A stretch of DNA of 64,000 nt from Terrimesophilobacter sp038243605 (GCA_038243605.1 JBBSQX010000008.1:1-64000), one strand, 5' to 3'. Shown: positions 51,251 through 60,154, counted from the stretch's first letter. Notes: generated from the sequence alone by a model not told the origin. Made by a program: numbers and translations.

Positions 51251-52480
51251 GTGACTGAACTTCGCCCCCGTGGCTCCCTCCGGATTGCCGAGCCAACGCT
51301 CGCCAGACACGGGCGCCTGCGGCGGAGAGGTGTTGTAGCGACTGTTCTCAAGTTCGTCTCTGCCGCCGTTGCCGTTGTTCTCGTGAGTGGGGCTGCCGTC
51401 GTTGGCTACGCGGCGTGGGACATTAGTAATTCTGTGGCACCCGGTGTTGCACTCATTGGCGAAACCGAAGGACCACCGCCTGATATTGGCGCAATCGAGG
51501 GCGGCGTCAATATGCTCCTCGTCGGAAGCGACAGCGGTGAAGGGGACCCGGCGTTTGGTGATCGTGGCGAGCACCTCAATGACGTCACCATTTTGCTTCA
51601 CATCTCTGCTGACCACACGAATGCCACGGTGGTCAGTTTTCCACGTGACCTTTTCGTCAACATCCCTTCGTGTCCGCGCGAGGACGGCGACGGCAGCTGG
51701 GGCTCACAATCTTCCGCGAAGATCAACGTTGCACTCACCTACGGCGGTTTGGCTTGCGTAGTGCAAACCGTCAGCGAGCTGACAGGCGTGAACATCCCGT
51801 TCGCCGCGAAGATTGAGTTCAACGGCGTGATTGAAATGACGAATGCGATCGGCGGGGTCACGGTGTGCGTTGCGACTCCGATTGATGACGGGCAAATCGG
51901 ATTGAAGCTCGATGCAGGGCCGAATACTCTCATGGGTGCAGATGCGCTCATGTTCTTGCGAAGCAGGTACGGTATCGATGGCGGAACAGACATCGCCAGG
52001 ATCAGCAACCAGCAGGTCTACATGTCTGCGCTCGTACGCGAAGCCAAGAGCAGTGAAACCCTCTCAGATCCGATCAAGGTGTATGGGCTCGCTAAGGCTG
52101 CCGTCGACAACATGCAAGTATCGAACAGCCTGCGAAACCCCCTCACCGTTGCATCGATCGCCCTCGCGCTGAAGAACATCGCGCCCGAGAACATCCAACT
52201 TGTGCAGTATCCGAGCTACTTCGGCAACAACAGTAGCGGAACCGGTGGAGTGCTTCCCTACACCCAAGACGCAGCTCAACTTTTCGCTGCGATTAACAAC
52301 GATCAGCCGGTAAGACTCACCGGGCCAACGGGGCCGGGTTCCGAGGTCGACGCGAATGCGACGCCCACCGCCCCAGGCGATCCTTCGAATGCGCCCGCAC
52401 CGGATGCTGTTGAGTTGCCGAGTTCAATTACCGGTCAGAACTCGTCACAAGAAACCTGCTCAAGGGGCCAAAGCTACTAG
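51251..52480 (+). CDS. LytR-CpsA-Psr (LCP) family protein
   Basis: The protein of about 409 residues has a basic N-terminus, one span (VLKFVSAAVAVVLVSGAAVV) and an outside LCP domain: GGVNMLLVGSDSG, HLNDVTILLHIS, ATVVSFPRDLFVNIP and MFLRSRYGIDGGTDIARISN with the conserved arginines and aspartates. LCP enzymes attach teichoic acids or arabinogalactan-like polymers to peptidoglycan. The C-terminal 50 residues are Pro/Ala-rich. The GTG at 51248 is an alternative start three bases upstream. Confidence 0.93.
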   Translation: MTELRPRGSLRIAEPTLARHGRLRRRGVVATVLKFVSAAVAVVLVSGAAVVGYAAWDISNSVAPGVALIGETEGPPPDIGAIEGGVNMLLVGSDSGEGDPAFGDRGEHLNDVTILLHISADHTNATVVSFPRDLFVNIPSCPREDGDGSWGSQSSAKINVALTYGGLACVVQTVSELTGVNIPFAAKIEFNGVIEMTNAIGGVTVCVATPIDDGQIGLKLDAGPNTLMGADALMFLRSRYGIDGGTDIARISNQQVYMSALVREAKSSETLSDPIKVYGLAKAAVDNMQVSNSLRNPLTVASIALALKNIAPENIQLVQYPSYFGNNSSGTGGVLPYTQDAAQLFAAINNDQPVRLTGPTGPGSEVDANATPTAPGDPSNAPAPDAVELPSSITGQNSSQETCSRGQSY

Positions 52481-52483
52481 CGC

Positions 52484-52909
52484 TTATTCAAGTTCAGCGC
52501 GCAACGATGTGACGAGTCGGTCGAAATCCGCTGGCGCAGATCTGATGAGCCGCCGACCAGCTAGCCGACCAAGTCGAGAACCCGATGCGGCGACGTTGAT
52601 AAGCGCATGCTCGAGCCGAGAGCCGTTGTCATCGGGAACGATGCGGTACTCGGCTCGGTACCACCACCCTCCCTGTACAATGACCAGCCATGCGGCTGGG
52701 TCTGCCGTGAACAAACTCTGGGCGCCCTCGCCAGGGTCAAATCGTGTGGCGATCGCCGTGAATACCGCTTTGGGCCTCGCCCGAATGTGGCTGTGGAGGT
52801 CATGAAGCACGACGGCGTGCGCAGGCCTCCCGCGAGGCGCTTCAGGCACGATCCGAACCGAGCGCGGTCGCGACCAGCCCAAGCTCCGCTTCGCTAGCAA
52901 GCCCCGCAT
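52484..52909 (-). CDS. SRPBCC-like polyketide cyclase/lipid-transport fold protein
   Basis: From about residue 35 the product shows an SRPBCC pattern: LHDLHSHIRARPKAVFTAI, then AWLVIVQGGWWYRAEYRIV and SRLEHALINVA, with a helical end RLVTSLRAELE. Such proteins bind small hydrophobic compounds; nothing more specific can be said. The start is unclear: ATG 52909 overlaps the glgP 3' end by 68 bases and follows TAACCC by six; GTG 52810 would avoid the overlap. It follows glgP on the same strand. Confidence 0.7.
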   Translation of the reverse strand: MRGLLAKRSLGWSRPRSVRIVPEAPRGRPAHAVVLHDLHSHIRARPKAVFTAIATRFDPGEGAQSLFTADPAAWLVIVQGGWWYRAEYRIVPDDNGSRLEHALINVAASGSRLGRLAGRRLIRSAPADFDRLVTSLRAELE

Positions 52910-55430
52910 GCCGAGGGGTTACGCGCACCGTGTAACCGAAACTCCCCGCGTGAGACAGCGTGACGGTTCCCGCGAACTGAACGAGACCGGCCCCTGCAGG
53001 GTCGACGGCGCCGGTGCTATCCGGCGTCAACTCGAGGCGTTCTGGGTCTGCAAGCTCATCGTTCGCGTGGGTGCTCCCGTAAAACACTTCTACCCTCACA
53101 TCGTCTGCGTGCAGCCCATCGAGCTCGATCTTCGCCCGCACGTGAAGCTCGTCGCCCACTTCTGGCACAGCATCCACACCGCCCGATTCAACGTGACCTA
53201 CCGATACCTTTGGCCACGCGGCCACAATCCGCGCCTTCCAGGTTGCGAGTTCGTGCGCGCCTGATGCGTCATTTTGGGTCAACGAGATCGCGGATGCTGC
53301 CGCAGGCAAATACAGTCTCTCGACATACTCGCGCACCATCCGGTCTGCACTCAGCTCTGGGGACAGCGTGGCGAGCGTGTGCCGAATGGACTCCACCCAC
53401 CTGACCGGAACACCGTGCGCGTTGCGGTCATAGAACCGCGGGGCAACCTGGTGCTCGATGAGATCGTAGAGTGAAGTTGCCTCAAGCGCATCGCGCTCGG
53501 CGGCATCCCCTGCGGCGTCGGCACTGGGAATAGCCCAACCGTTTTCGCCGTCGAAAAACTCAGCCCACCACCCGTCGAGAATCGACAAGTTGAGAGAGCC
53601 GTTCATGGCCGCCTTCATGCCGCTCGTTCCACACGCCTCCAGCGGGCGCAGCGGGTTGTTCAGCCACACATCGGTACCGGGGTAAAGAACCTTTGCCATG
53701 CCAATGTCGTAGTTCGGCAGAAAGACCAGTCGGCCACGGATGTCGGGCTCGTTGGCGAAGCGCACCAGCTGTTGAATGAGGCGCTTGCCTTCGTCATCGG
53801 CGGGGTGGGACTTGCCTGCCACCACGATCTGCACTGGTCTTTCGGGGTTGCACAGTATCGATCGCAGACGTTCTTGGTCGTGCAGCATGAGGGTTAGGCG
53901 CTTGTAGGTGGGTACTCGCCGCGCGAAACCGATCGTCAGCGCGTGGGGGTCGAGAAGGGTTTGATACCAGACTGGCGCGGCCACATCCGGGTTCTGGGCA
54001 TCCCACGCTTCGGTCATTCTGCGCCGGGCATCGTGCACGAAGTTCTCACGGAGCTCGCCGCGGACGCGCCACAGTTCCGCGTCTGTCACGGCATCGGAGA
54101 GCCAGTCGCACGATGTCGTGTCGGTGTTGCCTGTTGCCGTTTCTGCGAGCTGCACGACGGCGCGGTCGGTCCAGGTTGGGGCGTGCACGCCATTGGTGAC
54201 GGAGGTGATCGGCACTTCCGCGCTGTCGAACCCAGGCCAGAGTGCGCCGAACATCTTTCGGCTCACTTCACCGTGCAGCCGTGAGACCCCGTTCGCTCGT
54301 TGCGCGAGGCGCAACCCCATGACCGCCATATTGAAGGTGTCTGCCGTGCCACCCTCGAAGTTTTCTGCGCCGAGCGCGAGCACCTCATCGACATCCACTC
54401 CGGGAAGCAGGTCGGTAGAAAAATATCGCTCAATGAGCCCCGCGTCAAAGCGATCGATTCCCGCTGGCACTGGCGTATGGGTGGTGAACACCGTGCCTGC
54501 CCGCACCACTTCTCGTGCTTCGGCAAAAGTGAGGCCGCCGCCAATGAGGTCGCTGATGCGTTCGAGCCCGAGGAATCCGGCGTGGCCCTCGTTCGTGTGG
54601 AACACGCTGGGCGTCGGTGAATCGGTCAAGTCAGAATGCAGGGCGATGGCACGCACTCCGCCGATGCCGAGCAAAAGTTCTTGCAGCAGTCTGTGCTCTC
54701 CCCCGCCCCCATAGAGGCGGTCAGTGACGGAGCGGTGCTCTTCATCGTTGTCAGGCACATCGGTGTCGAGAAGCAGCAGTGTCACCCTACCTACGGCGAC
54801 CTTCCAGACGCGCGCGTGAAGTGCACCGCCCGCCGGCAGTGCAAGTGTGACTTGCGCCGCCGTACCGTCTGGCAGTCGCAGCACCGTCAGCGGCAGACCG
54901 TCTGGATCGTGGATGGGGTAGGCCTCTTTTTGCCAGCCATCCGCAGAGATCGATTGGGCGAAGTATCCCGCATGGTAGAACAGCCCAGCCGCAATGATGG
55001 GAACGCCAAGGTCTGATGCACTCTTGAGGTGATCGCCGGCAAGGATGCCCAGCCCGCCCGAATATTGCGGCAGCGCTGCGGCAATACCGAACTCTGGAGA
55101 GAAGTAGGCGATGGACTGCGGCGCGTCTTGCCCCAGCGTTTGGTACCACCGTGGTTCGGTGAGGTACACGTTGAGGTCATCTCTCAGCGCATTCGCGCGG
55201 GCGAGAAAAGCCGAGTCTCCCGCAAGTGCGGCGATCCGGTCGGCGTCAAGAGTGCCAAGGAGCGCGATCGGGTCATGCCCCGTTGCCGCCCACGCCTCAG
55301 GAGACACCTCGTTGAAGAGATCTTGGGTGGGCGGGTGCCACGACCAACGCAGGTTCGTTGCAAGCTCGTCGAGCACACTGAGTTGCTCCGGGAGCACCGG
55401 CTGAACGGTGAATCTTCTAATGGCTTTCAC
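52842..55430 (-). CDS. glgP: Alpha-glucan phosphorylase
   Basis: The 862-residue protein belongs to the glycogen/alpha-glucan phosphorylases of the bacterial GlgP/MalP type (DUF3417 N-terminus, VLPEQLSVLDELATNLRWSW). AYFSPEFGIAAALPQYSGGL and FHTNEGHAGFLGLERI are family blocks; EACGTSGMKAAMNGSLNLS includes the PLP lysine. It releases glucose-1-phosphate from alpha-1,4-glucans. A C-terminal beta domain begins near residue 720. The start is GTG 55430; TAGGCT lies eight bases upstream. It lies near glgE and glgB, so synthesis and breakdown are encoded within 12 kb. Confidence 0.95.
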   Translation of the reverse strand: MKAIRRFTVQPVLPEQLSVLDELATNLRWSWHPPTQDLFNEVSPEAWAATGHDPIALLGTLDADRIAALAGDSAFLARANALRDDLNVYLTEPRWYQTLGQDAPQSIAYFSPEFGIAAALPQYSGGLGILAGDHLKSASDLGVPIIAAGLFYHAGYFAQSISADGWQKEAYPIHDPDGLPLTVLRLPDGTAAQVTLALPAGGALHARVWKVAVGRVTLLLLDTDVPDNDEEHRSVTDRLYGGGGEHRLLQELLLGIGGVRAIALHSDLTDSPTPSVFHTNEGHAGFLGLERISDLIGGGLTFAEAREVVRAGTVFTTHTPVPAGIDRFDAGLIERYFSTDLLPGVDVDEVLALGAENFEGGTADTFNMAVMGLRLAQRANGVSRLHGEVSRKMFGALWPGFDSAEVPITSVTNGVHAPTWTDRAVVQLAETATGNTDTTSCDWLSDAVTDAELWRVRGELRENFVHDARRRMTEAWDAQNPDVAAPVWYQTLLDPHALTIGFARRVPTYKRLTLMLHDQERLRSILCNPERPVQIVVAGKSHPADDEGKRLIQQLVRFANEPDIRGRLVFLPNYDIGMAKVLYPGTDVWLNNPLRPLEACGTSGMKAAMNGSLNLSILDGWWAEFFDGENGWAIPSADAAGDAAERDALEATSLYDLIEHQVAPRFYDRNAHGVPVRWVESIRHTLATLSPELSADRMVREYVERLYLPAAASAISLTQNDASGAHELATWKARIVAAWPKVSVGHVESGGVDAVPEVGDELHVRAKIELDGLHADDVRVEVFYGSTHANDELADPERLELTPDSTGAVDPAGAGLVQFAGTVTLSHAGSFGYTVRVTPRHAGLASEAELGLVATALGSDRA

Positions 55431-55475
55431 GGATACCCAGCCTAGGCGAGGTAACGCATGCGCGGTTCTAGCGAG

Positions 55476-56201
55476 TTAGTGGCGTGAGGCGGAGCGGCGG
55501 CCGCGTTCGCGCTTTACGGGCGCCGCCTCAACGTTGGAAACCGCAGCTTTGTTTGCGGCTGAGTCCGAGACTGCGCGGGCTCCTGATCTACCGTCGCCAA
55601 CATCGTCATCATCGGCATCGGCATCGGCATCGGCATCGGCATCGGCATCTTTGCGCGATTTTCGGAGCTTCGAAACAATGCCACTGGCGGCAAGGTAACC
55701 CACATAAAGAAACAGCCCAATAGCGATGAGAGGGATAAGCCAGCCGCGTGCCTCGCCATTGAGAGTGGAGTTGACATAACCGAGGAGCGGGATGCTATAC
55801 CAAACTTTGCCACGGATCTGATCAGGTAACACTGCCTTCTGGTCCGCCGTATTATTGGCGTCGCCTTGAGTGGTAAACGAAACACTGCCATCCGTCGATG
55901 ATGTGATCGCAATAACACGGTGTGTAACGACAACTGATTTACCAGACTCAAGTTGGTATGTCACGGCGTCACCGATTCGAACGTCCTGAGCATCGATGGG
56001 CTTCACAACGATAAGCGCACCAGGAGGATATGCCGGCGTCATCGAGCCCGTCAGCACCGTATACGGTGACGAGCCTGTCGCCGCTGGCAGAACAATCGCC
56101 AAAACACCGACCAGCACGACGAAGGCGAGGAGCCCAGCGCTCAAGCCCATCCCCAAGTAGTAGAGAACTCCGTGAGGTTTATCCTCCGAACGCTTAGCCA
56201 T
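55476..56201 (-). CDS. sipW: SipW-type signal peptidase I
   Basis: The 241-residue enzyme has a first span (GLLAFVVLVGVLAIVLPA), catalytic Ser53 in VLTGSMTPAYPPG and His94 in VVTHRVIAI, where common signal peptidases have Lys. This Ser-His pair and the FTTQGDANNTAD segment mark the archaeal/SipW type. A second span (WLIPLIAIGLFLYVGYLAA) and a basic tail with an (Asp-Ala) run follow. SipW in Bacillus processes TasA and TapA. It is the last gene of the cluster of proteins with matching signal peptides. AAGGGG precedes the ATG. Confidence 0.92.
   Translation of the reverse strand: MAKRSEDKPHGVLYYLGMGLSAGLLAFVVLVGVLAIVLPAATGSSPYTVLTGSMTPAYPPGALIVVKPIDAQDVRIGDAVTYQLESGKSVVVTHRVIAITSSTDGSVSFTTQGDANNTADQKAVLPDQIRGKVWYSIPLLGYVNSTLNGEARGWLIPLIAIGLFLYVGYLAASGIVSKLRKSRKDADADADADADADDDDVGDGRSGARAVSDSAANKAAVSNVEAAPVKRERGRRSASRH
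55614..55649 (-). repeat. GATGCC hexamer microsatellite, six perfect copies
   Basis: Six perfect GGCATC units on the plus strand (GATGCC in gene orientation) encode an Asp-Ala run in the basic tail of the signal peptidase. The run resembles that at 40933 in peptide and copy number but uses different codons. Confidence 0.9.
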
Positions 56202-56388
56202 AGCTTTGCCCCTTCTGGTGCCATACTGCCTCCGAAAGGAATGAGCGCACCTCGAGGATCATCGCTGACACAACAACGAGCATAATGGGCCGTTCGCTGC
56301 CGGTATACGGTAACGCGCCGGTGTCCGTGGCGCACGCGGCAATGCGGTAACGGGACGAAGGGAAAATTTGCTCAGAAAGAATTTTCAA
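56194..56388 (-). CDS. Small ORF with an LPYTG sorting-like motif
   Basis: The 64-residue frame starts at a TTG that overlaps the stop of the upstream gene (TTGA) and ends eight bases into sipW, which fits an operon gene. It contains GALPYTGSERP (LPYTG at 26-30) followed by a short hydrophobic IMLVVVSAMILEV and then RSFLSEAVWHQKG. The span is short and the usual basic tail is weak. It could be a small sortase substrate, or the remnant of the C-terminus of a larger anchored protein. No clear signal peptide is seen. Confidence 0.45.
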   Translation of the reverse strand: MKILSEQIFPSSRYRIAACATDTGALPYTGSERPIMLVVVSAMILEVRSFLSEAVWHQKGQSYG

Positions 56389-57158
56389 GGCCGAATTGGA
56401 GTTGTCTGCTCGTTATCGTTCGCTCGCTTGCGGCGCCGGGCTGCCACGACAAGGAAGAGGCCTGCTCCCGTGATGAATGCCGTGACGATTATGGGAAAAA
56501 TCTGCACGTCATTGCCGGTGTACGACAACACATCAGCTTTGGGAACTGTTCCAGAGATCGATGTCACAGATCCTCCGCAATCTGTCGAAGCCAGCGCCAC
56601 TGCGGTGTCAGTGAGATTTATTCCGATATCGAAGTTTGCGGTCGAGTTCTGCGTGGGGTTGCCCGACTCGGCGTCAAACTTCAATCCGGCCGTGATTGCC
56701 ACAGTGCTCCCGGCGGCAAGAAAAATTCCCTCGTTCAGCACCCAGCAGGGAGTGGCTTTCGACAAAGTTACTGCGGATCCCGCGTGGGCTGGCACGCCCG
56801 CGGACACCGTCAGTCCATCCGCGAGAAGGGCATCCCCAGAAAAATCGCGCAAGGTGAGCCTCAGGTAACCGTCATCCGGCCCGTCGTTGCGCACATAAAA
56901 GACTTCGGTTTGAGAATCACCTGGCACGATCTTTGCGATTCCGGCGAAGAGCACGCCCGAGTAGGTGGGGCCGAATGTGACGCCGTCGCTACTCACCCTG
57001 ATAGTTCCCGCGGCATGCGCAGTCATCGGCGCAGCCACTGCCAACACGACGGCGACCGCGAGCGCTGCCACTACCCCAAAGCGGGAGCGAAGGTAATCTG
57101 TTCGATCCCGAGCCGGATGTGCACCTAAGAAACTTTCGACTCGTGAAGTCAGCCGCAT
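56385..57158 (-). CDS. Exported protein with C-terminal YTG-type anchor
   Basis: A long basic N-terminus precedes a signal peptide (FGVVAALAVAVVLAVAAP) with a Sec-type cut site after AHA. The mature part has ILFAG-like LFAGIAKIVPGDSQTEVFYV and YLRLTLRDFSG, a layout shared with the other exported proteins here, and two Cys. The end is VLSYTGNDVQIFPIIVTAFI, then a span and ARRRKRAND, an LPxTG-like anchor with Ser for Pro. ATG 57158 overlaps the previous gene by ten bases; GTG 57182 is possible. Probably wall- or membrane-anchored. Confidence 0.8.
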   Translation of the reverse strand: MRLTSRVESFLGAHPARDRTDYLRSRFGVVAALAVAVVLAVAAPMTAHAAGTIRVSSDGVTFGPTYSGVLFAGIAKIVPGDSQTEVFYVRNDGPDDGYLRLTLRDFSGDALLADGLTVSAGVPAHAGSAVTLSKATPCWVLNEGIFLAAGSTVAITAGLKFDAESGNPTQNSTANFDIGINLTDTAVALASTDCGGSVTSISGTVPKADVLSYTGNDVQIFPIIVTAFITGAGLFLVVAARRRKRANDNEQTTPIRP

Positions 57159-58567
57159 GCTAAGTAATCCGAACCCCACCAAGGAGGACTAGTAATACTA
57201 AAGGTGCCGCTGGAAAGCTCTGCGTTTGTCGAAGCATTGAGAATCCTATACGAATGTGTGGTACCGCGCGCCCAGCCAGAAAACTCGTTCAGGTTGAAGC
57301 TGAACCCTGTGCTGAAAGCCGCCGCTGCGCCATAGGGGCCCCACGCCGTGCCGGTAGTTCCCTTTCGACGTTGAATTATGACATCCTGATCCACAAACGG
57401 ATTCCACGACAGCCTGATACCAGTATTTCCTTGATCGGCACACGTAGGTGCCACGTAAATGGGCGCCCATGGCATAATCGAGAACTGCTCAACACTCGCG
57501 CCGGTGCAGGCCACTTGTTTGAAAACTGATGTTGCGAGCGCGGCATCAGGCGCAATACATAGCCCACTGCGTCGATTCACTATTTGGAAATACCCGGTTC
57601 CCTTATCCTGCAACTGCCACTCTTGACTGGGGTTGCTCGTGCTCGTGCTCGCAGCTTGGTTCTCAATGAGTGCGCCGACTGCCGTGGAATTGCCTACCAC
57701 ACCGATCCGTGACGACGGTTCAAGTCGAACAGCGATCGTCACATAACCCGTGTTGGTCGCGGCGAAGGAGAACTGCTGATTAACATCGGGCGCACCATGG
57801 CAAGCCCACGCGATCATGTCGGTGTTGTCACCATTAGAGACTTTGCCCGAGCCTCGAATATCACCGCACTCCTTGCCAACGATCGTCGTCTTGAGGCGGT
57901 ACCACGCGCCAGCTGTAGGAACCGTCGCCGGAAAGATCAGATTCGTCTTCTGCTCGGTATCGCTCTTCACGGTTGACGTCTTTGTCCACTGCGTTCCCGT
58001 CGTTAGTGTCGCGGATACAGTCGGCGTGAGCGTCACTATTCCCGTGGTCGAGGCGAGCTTGCTGCGCTCATCGACGTCAGTGCGAATGCACCAAAGTTCC
58101 GAAGTGCCCCTAACGAGAGAACCTGACACCACGGGCGGCGCTCCCCACGTGCCGATATATGACGGCGACCCAACTGAGGTGCAGTTACCGGACTTTTTCC
58201 ACACAGTCAGTTTGAGGTTCGTCGCTAATGGGCCCGGAGCTGAACCGGTGTAAGCGAGCGCCACCGTATAGGGCATCGGGGCGGTTTTGGTGGTCGAGGT
58301 TGTATTAGAGACGGTGAACTCACCGGTCGTCGCAAGGTTGGTATTAGTGAAGGTAGTGGCCAACGAGGTGGACCAAGACGTGGTCACCACGAGAGTACCC
58401 GTTGACGCACCAGTGGTTAGCGACGTTGACGCCCCCCAGAATGCGTAAGCTCCTGTGCCCCCAAGCACCAGAAACGCGATGATCGCGATGGTGACGCCAA
58501 CGCGGGATATCCGAAGTCGCTTCCATACTGAACCGAACTCAGCGTTAACTCGTCTGGTCACGATCAC
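57149..58567 (-). CDS. SipW-type exported protein with ricin-type lectin domain
   Basis: The 472-residue protein has a span at 23-41 ending in GGTGAYAFWGAS, the SipW-type signal with Ala before an aromatic pair. A Thr/Ser-rich beta domain follows, then a ricin B-like beta-trefoil (about 230-365) with KECGDIRG, QFSFAATNTGYVTI, NPSQEWQLQDKGTGYFQI and RRSGLCIAP, and a C-terminal fibronectin-like part (CADQGNTGIRLSWNPF). It should bind sugars outside the cell. GTG 58567 overlaps the upstream stop (GTGA). It is a probable substrate of the peptidase at 55476. Confidence 0.82.
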   Translation of the reverse strand: MIVTRRVNAEFGSVWKRLRISRVGVTIAIIAFLVLGGTGAYAFWGASTSLTTGASTGTLVVTTSWSTSLATTFTNTNLATTGEFTVSNTTSTTKTAPMPYTVALAYTGSAPGPLATNLKLTVWKKSGNCTSVGSPSYIGTWGAPPVVSGSLVRGTSELWCIRTDVDERSKLASTTGIVTLTPTVSATLTTGTQWTKTSTVKSDTEQKTNLIFPATVPTAGAWYRLKTTIVGKECGDIRGSGKVSNGDNTDMIAWACHGAPDVNQQFSFAATNTGYVTIAVRLEPSSRIGVVGNSTAVGALIENQAASTSTSNPSQEWQLQDKGTGYFQIVNRRSGLCIAPDAALATSVFKQVACTGASVEQFSIMPWAPIYVAPTCADQGNTGIRLSWNPFVDQDVIIQRRKGTTGTAWGPYGAAAAFSTGFSFNLNEFSGWARGTTHSYRILNASTNAELSSGTFSITSPPWWGSDYLACG

Positions 58568-59172
58568 AGCTGCTTTGCGGTGACGGTCATTCCGATGGAA
58601 GGGGTGGTGAAAGTCTGCGTTGAGTTTGGTGCGTCATTACGCAAAGTTACCTGCACACACATTGCCGAGGTCTCCGCGGGACCCCACGTTCCAAAACTCA
58701 ACTCAGACGTCGAAAGCGGTGTGCCAGCGAGAGCGGCACCGGGGCATGCACCCTTTTGAACCCTCAGCTCGAATCCGGTGGGAACTGCATCTGTCGTCGT
58801 GATCACGAGAGCGGAAGAAATACGGGAAGGATTGTTATTGACCTTGACGCTCACCTGCTGCCGCACAGACTCACCCGGCAAAAGACTGGACCACGCCGTG
58901 GAGGGGATCGTGTACGAAGCTGACTCCGACCCGGCGACACCAACCGCGAGCGCCATATCACCCGAGCCGACGACAGGTGCACCGACGTTTGAGGAACCAT
59001 CCCAGAACGCATAGGTTCCGCCCACACTGGTCAAGCCGAGGAATGCTCCCGAGCCGATGATGGCGGTCGAGGTAAGGATGCCGCTGAGAGTGACAAATCG
59101 ACCGCGCTTACTGGTCCCCGCACGGTGTGCTGGCTGCCGGCGCGTTCGCGTTGAGAATGGGCTCAGTGACAT
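58564..59172 (-). CDS. SipW-type exported protein, TasA/camelysin-like
   Basis: The 202-residue protein has a basic N-terminus, a span with ILTSTAIIGSGAFLGLTSVG and the SipW-type motif GGTYAFWDGSSNVG near residues 50-63. The mature part is beta-rich, with LLPGESVRQQVSVKVNNN and FELRVQKGACPGAAL. It probably folds like TasA or camelysin and might polymerise. The ribosome site AGGAGGTGA is the strongest in the window, predicting high translation. The next gene overlaps its stop. Confidence 0.82.
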   Translation of the reverse strand: MSLSPFSTRTRRQPAHRAGTSKRGRFVTLSGILTSTAIIGSGAFLGLTSVGGTYAFWDGSSNVGAPVVGSGDMALAVGVAGSESASYTIPSTAWSSLLPGESVRQQVSVKVNNNPSRISSALVITTTDAVPTGFELRVQKGACPGAALAGTPLSTSELSFGTWGPAETSAMCVQVTLRNDAPNSTQTFTTPSIGMTVTAKQL

Positions 59173-59299
59173 TAGTTCACCTCCTATCGGGAATCAAGGT
59201 GGATGGTGGGTTGCAGTTGTGCATAACGCTTTAGCAGTGATGCTGGGTGCGGGAGTTGAAACCCGCACCCATCACGTCACTGATAAACGCGACTGCAGA

Positions 59300-59815
59300 T
59301 TACGGAGTGGTCTGCTTCACGTTGAACTTGATGTCCGTGAGGGCAACAGTCTTGGTCATGGTGGTGTTGTCGATGACTGCTCCATACGGGAACTGCACCT
59401 TCACCGTCACCGGAAGTACAAACGTGCCTGCGCCGGTGATCTTGTATACGCCAGGGCTGACGAGTGTGACACCGGCGGGGAGCGTACCAGTGACGGTCAG
59501 CGTGATGTCGAGAGCCTGCGCCAGCTCGTTGCCAGTCGTGAGGCTTGACTTGTCAACGGTGAAATCACCCTTGAAGTTGTCTCCGGCTGCTGTGACAGTG
59601 ACCGAACCGGTGTAGGTCGACGAGTCTCCTGGAACCCACTTCGTGTAGGTGTTGTTCCACACGCCTGCGGTGGAGGTCATGGCGAGGCTGCCCGAGTTAA
59701 TCGAGGTGGAGCCAACGTTGGAACTGACGTTCCAGTATGCGAGTGAGCCAGCGCCGCCGAGAAGAAGCGCAATTCCGGCCGCACCGGCGATTGCTGCCTT
59801 GGTGAGCTTGTTCAT
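59300..59815 (-). CDS. SipW-type exported protein, TasA-like
   Basis: The 171-residue protein starts MNKLTKAAIAGAAGIALLLG and has the SipW-type motif GGAGSLAYWNVSSNVGSTS at about 20-38, with SINSGSLAMTS just after it. This matches TasA-type proteins, where the mature part begins at an aromatic-Asx-Asp-like motif. The mature domain is Thr/Val-rich (YTGSVTVTAAGDNFKG, ALDITLTVTGTLPAGV), suited to a fibre subunit. AGGAC precedes the ATG. It is the first gene of the cluster; a 127-base gap separates it from the next. Confidence 0.85.
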   Translation of the reverse strand: MNKLTKAAIAGAAGIALLLGGAGSLAYWNVSSNVGSTSINSGSLAMTSTAGVWNNTYTKWVPGDSSTYTGSVTVTAAGDNFKGDFTVDKSSLTTGNELAQALDITLTVTGTLPAGVTLVSPGVYKITGAGTFVLPVTVKVQFPYGAVIDNTTMTKTVALTDIKFNVKQTTP

Positions 59816-59859
59816 TTTGTGTCTGTCCTATTCAGATGAGGACCCAGACACACAGCACA

Positions 59860-59897
59860 CAAGAATTTTTAGACCGTTCTCGGCCAAAAAATTCTTG
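59860..59897. repeat. AT-rich inverted repeat upstream of the TasA-like gene
   Basis: CAAGAATTTTT and AAAAATTCTTG form a perfect 11-base stem with a 16-base loop. It lies about 45 bases upstream of the TasA-like ATG, in what is probably the 5' leader of its mRNA. A mRNA hairpin or an operator are both possible. Confidence 0.7.
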
Positions 59898-60148
59898 AAG
59901 CTCGCGTTCGGGTCGCGGCTTTTCTATATTGCGGAAAACACATAAGCGTTCTCCACAGGAAATTACTCCAGTGATCCACAACGAAGAACTTGGATCCGGT
60001 ATATCCCCTCAGGAACACTACATGTCGGTATTAGGGAGGACAAGGCTTGTACCCCACCCAGAACAGGGGCCACCTCTCTGCGTGGAGAAAAAAGTCTTTG
60101 CCACTGCCCCAATAGCTCAATTCTCACGCAATTCTCGAGTCCATTCGC
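59898..60148. other. Noncoding stretch between the TasA-like gene and glgE
   Basis: No gene is visible. The part next to the inverted repeat is AT-rich, and CTATATTGC (TATAGA in the minus orientation) is a possible -10 box for the TasA-like operon about 110 bases before its ATG. The rest shows no clear structure up to the glgE -10 box. Confidence 0.5.
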
Positions 60149-60154
60149 TACGGT
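60149..60154 (+). promoter_or_regulatory. Leaderless -10 box (TACGGT) for glgE
   Basis: TACGGT is followed by six bases and the GTG at 60161. No ribosome site is seen. Confidence 0.45.
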
